DNA from: Actinomadura macra NBRC 14102
GTDB taxonomy: Bacteria > Actinomycetota > Actinomycetes > Streptosporangiales > Streptosporangiaceae
DNA: 64,000 bases
Direction: 5' to 3'
NCBI RefSeq assembly: GCF_001552215.1
Contig: NZ_BCQT01000009.1
Span: 372,001-436,000 of the forward strand
The notes beneath the pieces are model-generated. The model made no database searches, had not been told where the DNA came from, and saw only the letters and a list, made by a program, of their open reading frames with translations. Below, piece after piece: positions 60,201 to 64,000 of this stretch (position 1 is the first letter of the stretch; every line of letters begins with the position of its first letter). The position numbers and the translations under genes were made by a program.

Positions 60201-61143
60201 GGGCGAGCGGCGCGGCGCGGACGGCGGCCCTGATGTGCTCGGCGATCTGCCCGCGGACGGCCTGGACCACACCGCCCGCGGTCTTGTGGCGGCCCGCGAG
60301 CAGCGCCGCGAGCGGGCCGTCCTGCCCCACCGGCAGGCCCGCCACCGGCAGGGCCCCCGCCGGGGTCTCCACCGGCGCGGTGCCCGGCAGGTCTGGGCGC
60401 GCATACACGCGGTGCCCCTCGACGACCGCCGTCTCGCTCCCGTCCATCGTGGTGAGCGCTGCGACGACGGCGGCGGGCAGGTCCATCTCCCGGACGAGCG
60501 CGAGCTGGACGTCCAGCACGACCCCCGCCGCGCCCCCGGCCACCGCCGCGGCGGCGGTGGCCGGGCCGATCCCCCCGGCCGCGTATACCGGGACGTCCAC
60601 GGCCGGATCGGCGGCCAGTTGCTGGAGCAGCACGAACGTCGACATCTCCCCGACCCGCCCGCCGGCCTCACCGCCGCGCGCGATCAGCCCGATGTTGCCC
60701 GCCCCGGCCAAGCCCTGTGCGACGGGCAGAACCGCTGCCGCCTCGTCCGGGCCGACCACCTCGATCAGCAGGCGGCGGCCCCGGGCGAACCCGGCGACGT
60801 CCAGCGAGTCGTCGGAACGCAGCGCGGGCGCGTCGACCAGCACGGTGCCCGCCGCGTCCGGGAGCTCGGCCGGACGGACCCGGCAGCCCGCCGGAACACG
60901 AACGCCGAACGGCCCCTTCCACCAGCGGCGGACGTCGGCGAGGGCGGCGAGCGCCGCCGCGCGGTCGGTGCCGAGGTCGAGCACCCCGAGCCCGCCCGCC
61001 CGGGCGACCGCGACGGCCAACCGGGACGCCGGACGGCCGAATGGGCCGACCCCGATGATCTCGGTCCCGGGACGGCCTCCCGGGACCGGGCCCGGCCGCG
61101 GCCGCCCCGTCCCGTCCCGGCCCTCGTCCCTGTCCGCCGCCAT
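54250..61143 (-). CDS. Multidomain synthase: NPD-NPD-KS-AT-ACP-KR
   Basis: A 2297-residue synthase, first gene of the operon. Two tandem FMN-type 2-nitropropane-dioxygenase barrels come first (about 25-270 and 300-610). The second carries FEGAECGGHAGP, the PfaD-like enoyl reductase signature; the first has GGEAGGRVGEMSTF. KS (about 686-1110) has Cys873 in DAACAASLAAL and both His. AT (about 1227-1530) has GHSYGELTA and CAFHSPLV. One ACP carries Ser1733 in LSIDSIKR, as in PUFA ACPs. KR (about 2030-2290) has LLTGGARGITA and the catalytic Tyr/Asn in GQADYAAAN. Together with the DH of the partner, a full reductive cycle is possible. The ATG at 61143 has GGGGGG upstream. No thioesterase is present. 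Confidence 0.92.
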   Translation of the reverse strand: MAADRDEGRDGTGRPRPGPVPGGRPGTEIIGVGPFGRPASRLAVAVARAGGLGVLDLGTDRAAALAALADVRRWWKGPFGVRVPAGCRVRPAELPDAAGTVLVDAPALRSDDSLDVAGFARGRRLLIEVVGPDEAAAVLPVAQGLAGAGNIGLIARGGEAGGRVGEMSTFVLLQQLAADPAVDVPVYAAGGIGPATAAAAVAGGAAGVVLDVQLALVREMDLPAAVVAALTTMDGSETAVVEGHRVYARPDLPGTAPVETPAGALPVAGLPVGQDGPLAALLAGRHKTAGGVVQAVRGQIAEHIRAAVRAAPLAPPGGTADGPSGAGHPVVQGPMTQVSDRPEFATAVAREGGLPFLALALKDGDQVRELLRATADRLGERPFGVGVLGFAPPEVREAQLAAVCAAAPPFAVVAGGRPAQAAPLEAAGISTFLHVPSPELLERFLAEGARKFVFEGAECGGHAGPRASFPLWEAQVGRLAAFGGDPSELEVMFAGGIHDARSAAMVAALAGPLAERGATVRVLMGTAYLFTAEAVEAGAILPGFQEAAIECEETALLETSPGHVTRCARTPYVVAFEEARRELVAVGMARREVWRRLEELNLGRLRIASKGLRRRPSSAEPQPVEPAVQRAEGLFMMGQAAALRSAPTRVADLHEEVTAGATALLAARAAELGIAADRPPLPDAARPADIAIIGMGCVFPGARDAGAFWTNIVRGVDSVTEVPASRWDTDLYFGPAADGRTPSKWGGFIPDVPFDALAYGIPPNTLGSVEPVQLLALEVASRALRDAGYADRPFDRSRTSVFFGAEGGGELAAAYGIRATLPAYLGEVPPGLDEQLPRPTEDTFPGVLTNVIAGRIANRLDLGGAGYTVDAACAASLAALDAACKDLAAGASDMVLCGGADLHNGIRDYLMFSSVRALSPSGRCAAFDASADGIALGEGVACVALKRLADAERDGDRIYAVVKSVAGSSDGRSLGLTAPRAEGQRLALDRAYERAGVSPSRVGLVEAHGTGTEVGDRTELATLASVFAGAAPGSVTLGSVKSQIGHTKCAAGLAGLIKTAYALHTGVLPGTLHLDDPNPAWDPAGPFAFGRTARPWAAAPGDRYAGISGFGFGGANFHAVLSGYDGAPEPLSGLTDWPAELFLIRGEDQAAARTELDRLRDLWNGRRGDLRAVARACASHEGPVQVAFVATGPDDLEDRFDAAAAFRPAPGVFVAPGETGQAAGGAGQVAFLYPGQGSQRPGMLADLFVAFPRLQRLLRLAGGRHAPVMFPPAAFTPEESRRQRDALTDTRAAQPALGIAGLAVHRLLTAVGVHPDLAAGHSYGELTALCAAGVFDEADLVELSTVRAEAILSAAGPEPGAMAAVTASLREVREVLSGISEVAIANHNAPRQVVVSGTAAGLDRAVAVLAERGLTAERLPVACAFHSPLVAAASAGLRTALTGRDLRSPAYPVWSNTTAAPYETDPAELVDGLAGQLAAPVRFVEQIEAMYAAGARIFVEAGPGRVLTGLVGAILGDRPHTAVSCDVPGEDGLSRFLLALAELAAAGVPVDPLPLFAGRDTAAASPAPGWLVNGHLVRTADGGYPAGALRPARRVTGGTMSDRPRGSEAAVLEYLRAGRELIAAQREVILRHLGTAGTGPSRPSIAPGPPIPPVPSPRPVLKGETVEALPDRDPKPEPVPAPEAVPVPEAVPDPRPVADVRACVLAVISTRTGYPEAMLKDDLDLEADLSIDSIKRTIITGELADRVGLRIEDTVLERLARLTTVGEIVTWLRDRLTSRPALHQAPPEAPPAPRAPVPSRPVSSPGTHVGTSALSGAGPAAFPPHLQAPVLRQVVRAVPLDVLPVPGESGTAFAGYRFLIVDDGCGIALELADMLERHGAQVRTPLDVDGSCDGLVHLAALRPGAAPVLPEAYGGIRNALAGGLRLLVVATGSGGDFGRRFGGGGIGDPAPGAGLRGLARTVAQECPDVLVRAIDVDTKDTPRAIAQRILAEMLHPEAPVAVGHEGDLRRSLSVVSSELTGEPAVDLGRDAVVLLTGGARGITARVARALAKTNGCHIEVMGRTPEPEGEPSFPDAEGEAGLRRALVAQGGRPPSEIEATIRRLLAEREVRRNLEALREDAASVRYHAGDVRDGQAVRDVVERVYRRHGRLDGVVHGAGLIEDRLVRDKDPESFERVYRTKVDGACALATAVRPDLKFFVVFGSVAGVHGNRGQADYAAANDACDTLARVWRTRLKGRVLVADWGPWAGGGMVSPELAREYARRGIGLIEPDAGVAALLRELAHGDETQVVFTGTVR

Positions 61144-61458
61144 GCACTGCCCCCCGACGTCCCGCGCGGCCCGCCCCCGACGGCGCGGCTTGAAACCCTG
61201 GCTCGACGGTGCGCCACATTACGGTCGGCGACGTATCGATCACGGGGGCGACACACCCGTGAGCGCGACGGGAACGGGACCTCAAAGGAGTCTGGGACTT
61301 CCCTTGACACGGGGAAGACCCCGGCGCGGCACACCGCACGGCATCCGTTCCGCACGGTTCCCGCCCTGCTCTCACATCGCGACGACGACATCGCGCATAA
61401 TGTCAGCTACACCCCGTAGCATCGGGCGTGACGGGGCAAGTGGTCAGGCGGGTGCGTG
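61144..61458. other. 315-base divergent promoter region
   Basis: This region separates the synthase operon (minus) and the RSH gene (plus). No gene is seen. CATAAT (61396-61401) is a candidate -10 for the RSH gene, with a leader of about 50 bases. On the minus strand TAATGT near 61227-61222 is a candidate -10 for the synthase operon. A TTGACA occurs at about 61301 on the plus strand without a matching -10. Confidence 0.4.
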
Positions 61459-63246
61459 ATGGCGACCCTCGATCCGGTGAACTCCACAGGCTCGGCCTCC
61501 GGCGCCCTCACCGGCGCCGCGATCCGCGGTGCCGCGACGGCCCCGGCGCCCGGCCGCTTCCGGCTGCCGCTGCGCCGCCGGAGCACCGCCGCCGGCCGCG
61601 ACCCCGTCCGCGCCGCCCTCGCCCCGCTGCTGGCCGCGCACCGCGCCGCCTACCCGGGCGCCGACCAGGCCGAACTGCTGCGCGGGTACACCGTCGCCGA
61701 GCGGCTCCACCGGGGCGAGCTCCGCAAGTCCGGCGCCCCCTACATCACCCATCCGCTCGCCGTCGCGATGATCCTCGCCGGCATGGGCATGGACACCACG
61801 ACCCTCGTCGCCGCCCTGCTGCACGACACCGTCGAGGACACCCCCTACACCCTCGGCGAGGTCCGCGCCGACTTCGGCGAGGAGATCGCCGTACTCGTGG
61901 ACGGTGTGACCAAGCTCGACGGGGGCCGCTGGGGCGAACGCGCCGAGGCCGAGACCTTCCGCAAGATCGTGCTGTCGGCCGCCGACGATCTGCGCGTCCT
62001 GGTGATCAAGCTCGCGGACCGGCTGCACAACCTGCGCACGCTGCGGTACCAGCCGCCCCACAAATGGGCCCGCTACGCCAAGGCGTCGCACGAGCTGCTC
62101 GTCCCGTTCGCCGAGCGGCTCGGCATCCACGTCCTCAAACGGGAGATGGACGACCTGGCCTTCGCCGCGCGCTCTCCCGACGCGCACGCCGCCACCGGGT
62201 CCGCCGTCCGGGCCGCGCTGCGCGACGCCCGCCGCGCGTTCGGCCCCGCCATGCTCCGGCTCCGCCGCTCCCTCGCCGAGCACGGCGTCCAGGCGACGAT
62301 GCGGATCAGGCCGTCCCACCTGTACGCGGTGCACCAGTCGTTCGGCGGGAGGCTCGCCGGGCTGCGGCCGTGCGAGGCGGCGCGCCTCCTGCTGGTCGTC
62401 GACGGCGCCGAACGCGACTGCTACATCGCGCTCGGCGCGGTGCACGCCGCGCTGCACCCCGTCGCCGGTCAGGTCCGCGACTTCATCGCCACCCCCAAGG
62501 ACAACATGTACCGGTCGCTGCACACCCGGGTGATCAGCCCGGACGGCGACCCGTTCGAGGTCATCGTCCGCAGCCGCGCGATGCACCCGGTCGCCGAGTA
62601 CGGCATCGTCGCCCACATCCGCGACGCCGGCGACGACGCCGCCACCGTCGACGCCGTGGCGGGCCGCCGCGACCTGGTCTGGCTGAGCCGGCTGCTCGCC
62701 TGGCAGTCCGACGCGCCGTCCGCGGACTTCCTGGAGAGCCTGCGCGCCGATCTGGCCGCCGGGAACATCGCCGCGTTCACCCCGCGCGGCGAGGCGGTCG
62801 CGTTGCCCGCCGGGGCGACCGCGCTCGACTTCGCGTACGCGCTCGAACCGTTCCTCGGCGACCGCTGCATCGGCGCCGTCGTCAACGGCCGCCTCGCACC
62901 GATGTCGGTGCAGGTCCGCAGCGGCAACGTCGTGGAGATCCTCACCGACCCGGCGGGCCGCCCGTCCGAGGACTGGCTGGAGTTCGCGGTGACCGTGCCC
63001 GCGCGCGTCCGCATCCAGCAGTGCCTGTCCCTGCGGCGCGCCGAGGAGGCTGCCGAGGCCGGGCGGCGCCGCCTCGTCCAGGCCCTCGCCGGACGGCGCG
63101 TCGACCTGCTCGCCGTCGAGGCGTGCGGCGACTCCCTCGCCGTCGCCCGCGCCCTCGGCTACGGCGAGATCGACGAGATGTACGGTGCGCTCACCACCGG
63201 CTCGCTGGGTCTGGACGACCTTGTCGCCCGCTTCGTCCATCCCTGA
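61459..63246 (+). CDS. RelA/SpoT-family (p)ppGpp protein without ACT domain
   Basis: About 595 residues, starting at GTG 61456 or ATG 61459. The HD hydrolase domain (about 75-240) is complete: YITHPLAVAMI, ALLHDTVED and KLADRLHNLRTL. The synthetase-like domain (about 290-420) keeps DFIATPKDNMYRSLHT and EVIVRS, but the segment aligned with the catalytic Asp loop (D-I-x-x-x-R-V) reads CEAARLLLVV, with Glu in place of Asp. A TGS domain follows (NIAAFTPRGEAVALPAGATA). The C-terminal ACT region of long RelA proteins is missing. It probably hydrolyses (p)ppGpp; synthetase activity is doubtful. It resembles the second RSH (RshA) of streptomycetes. Confidence 0.9.
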   Translation: MATLDPVNSTGSASGALTGAAIRGAATAPAPGRFRLPLRRRSTAAGRDPVRAALAPLLAAHRAAYPGADQAELLRGYTVAERLHRGELRKSGAPYITHPLAVAMILAGMGMDTTTLVAALLHDTVEDTPYTLGEVRADFGEEIAVLVDGVTKLDGGRWGERAEAETFRKIVLSAADDLRVLVIKLADRLHNLRTLRYQPPHKWARYAKASHELLVPFAERLGIHVLKREMDDLAFAARSPDAHAATGSAVRAALRDARRAFGPAMLRLRRSLAEHGVQATMRIRPSHLYAVHQSFGGRLAGLRPCEAARLLLVVDGAERDCYIALGAVHAALHPVAGQVRDFIATPKDNMYRSLHTRVISPDGDPFEVIVRSRAMHPVAEYGIVAHIRDAGDDAATVDAVAGRRDLVWLSRLLAWQSDAPSADFLESLRADLAAGNIAAFTPRGEAVALPAGATALDFAYALEPFLGDRCIGAVVNGRLAPMSVQVRSGNVVEILTDPAGRPSEDWLEFAVTVPARVRIQQCLSLRRAEEAAEAGRRRLVQALAGRRVDLLAVEACGDSLAVARALGYGEIDEMYGALTTGSLGLDDLVARFVHP

Positions 63247-63267
63247 CGGCCTGGCTACGCTGACCCC

Positions 63268-63711
63268 ATGACGTTCGAGTACGGCGTCGACGGGCCGAAG
63301 GTGATCGTCGCCGGTGTGGACGGGTCGGAGACGTCCATGCGCGCCGGCGCCTACGCGTGGGGCCTCGCCCGGCGCGGCGGCGCGCGGCTGGTGCTCGTCC
63401 ACGTGTCACCGATCGCCGCGCTGTCGGCGCTCACCCCCGGCGGCGCCGCGGCCATGCGCGAGGCCGCCGACGAGGTCACCGGCGACCTGCGGCGCCTGCT
63501 GGAGGCGGCCGCCGCCGAGCGCGGCTCCGTCGAGTACGAGCTGGTGGCCGAGCCGGGCGACCCGTACACCGTCCTCGCCCGCGTCGCCGACGACACCCGC
63601 GCGGACGCCGTCGTCGTCGGCGCGTCCGCGCAGGCCGGGCACCGCCTGATCGGCTCGGTCGCGGTCCGGCTCGTCCGGTCCGGCCGCTGGCCGGTGACCG
63701 TGGTGCCCTGA
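63268..63711 (+). CDS. Universal stress protein (UspA family)
   Basis: A 147-residue single Usp domain. The start VIVAGVDGSETSMRAGAYAW and the C-terminal ATP-loop-type segment VVVGASAQAGHRLIGSVAVR, ending RSGRWPVTVVP, are typical. The nucleotide motif G-2x-G-9x-G-S is only partly conserved (G-A-S-A-Q-A-G), so ATP binding is uncertain. The ATG at 63268 lies 21 bases after the RSH stop, suggesting cotranscription of two stress genes. Confidence 0.9.
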   Translation: MTFEYGVDGPKVIVAGVDGSETSMRAGAYAWGLARRGGARLVLVHVSPIAALSALTPGGAAAMREAADEVTGDLRRLLEAAAAERGSVEYELVAEPGDPYTVLARVADDTRADAVVVGASAQAGHRLIGSVAVRLVRSGRWPVTVVP

Positions 63712-63783
63712 GCCCCGCCGGTTCGATCACCGCGTCCCGGGGAAATGATCCTTTGACGGCGGGGATGACGAGACGGGGATGCG

Positions 63784-64000
63784 ATGCCAGATCCCTATCT
63801 GACGGAGATGGGCTGGGCGGGGTCCGCCCTCTGGCTGGCGGGCCGGATCACCCGCGACGGCACCGTCCCCCAGATCGAGTTCCGCCTGCGCGAGCGCGAG
63901 AACGGCGGCCTGCTGCGCCTGCCCGCGGCGGTCACCGCCGGAGACGGAACGGTCGCGTTCGAGACGCTCGTGGATGTCGCGTCCCTCGAAGACGGGCATC
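63784..64000 (+). CDS. Unidentified protein, 5' end (cut by window end)
   Basis: The ATG at 63784 opens a frame without stop to the window edge, giving 72 residues: MPDPYLTEMGWAGSALWLAG, then RITRDGTVPQIEFRLRERE and VTAGDGTVAFETLVDVASLE. Codon bias supports it. A gagacgggg ribosome binding site is upstream. The alternating pattern suggests a beta-sandwich N-terminal domain. I vaguely associate such N termini with actinobacterial polyol- or glycerophosphotransferases, but this is not strong enough for a call. Confidence 0.6.
   Translation, partial: MPDPYLTEMGWAGSALWLAGRITRDGTVPQIEFRLRERENGGLLRLPAAVTAGDGTVAFETLVDVASLEDGH

Noticed and set aside
56584..61419. 1611-codon plus-strand frame opposite the large synthase
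   Set aside because: Shadow of the NPD-KS-AT-ACP-KR gene for the same reasons, despite its great length.
1..64000. CRISPR arrays, insertion sequences, prophage or integrative-element ends, tRNA genes
   Set aside because: No regularly spaced repeats, transposase or integrase motifs, att-like repeats or tRNA cloverleaf with TTCGA arm were recognised on either strand.

Overview
This 64-kb window has very high G+C and strong third-position GC bias, and its gene set is actinobacterial: the septation regulator SepH, DUF4193 and DUF4235 proteins, an AfsR-type SARP regulator, PASTA-less Ser/Thr kinases, CutRS, and an actinobacterial class A RNase P RNA. Many genes start with GTG or TTG, overlap by four bases, or look leaderless. 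A filamentous, secondary-metabolite-producing actinomycete close to Thermomonosporaceae (Actinomadura-like) or Streptosporangiales is the best guess. The family assignment is inference, because no 16S gene is present.

Layout. 1-3.3 kb: 5' part of valS (minus), a DUF4235 protein, an EcsC-like protein and DUF4193. 3.8-10.4 kb: two tandem paralogous membrane Ser/Thr kinases, the second fused to an extracellular oligopeptide-binding (SBP_bac_5) domain, then a convergent CutRS two-component pair. 10.6-20.2 kb: a 56-aa small protein, inositol monophosphatase and ferrochelatase (overlapping), a lytic transglycosylase, an MFS transporter, a sugar-lactone oxidase, a Thr/Pro-rich membrane protein and sepH. 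20.3-30.5 kb: a secreted trypsin-like protease, two bacterial-PH membrane proteins (YdbS/YdbT type), a DrrAB-type ABC exporter, a large AfsR-type regulator, and an NDH-2 gene preceded by a perfect Rex operator. 30.9-36.4 kb: a PEBP lipoprotein, a tail-anchored-like disordered repeat protein, a SulP-carbonic anhydrase fusion and a tiny membrane protein. 36.7-46.7 kb: an APH-family kinase, a gene remnant, rnpB, a haloacid-dehalogenase-like alpha/beta hydrolase, the conserved Nif3 / zinc-ribbon / RNase HI-CobC operon, a PPOX protein, a short gene under a perfect LexA box, a DUF1361 protein, a small secreted protein and a metallophosphoesterase.

46.8-61.1 kb: the most striking region is one minus-strand polycistron of six genes, every junction overlapping by 4 or 8 bases. 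It encodes a 2297-aa synthase (two FMN-type NPD barrels, KS, AT, ACP, KR), a 1430-aa synthase (KS, AT, DH, PPTase-like), a free ACP, an alpha/beta hydrolase, a glycosyltransferase and a degenerate galactokinase-like protein. Together these look like a self-contained iterative PUFA/HglE-like lipid synthase whose product is glycosylated. It is divergent from a RelA/SpoT homologue, followed by a universal stress protein and a gene cut by the window end.

No tRNA or 5S/16S/23S gene, transposase, prophage or CRISPR array was recognised. Strong hairpins at convergent gene ends mark several transcription-unit boundaries, and two of them contain the stop codon of the flanking gene.
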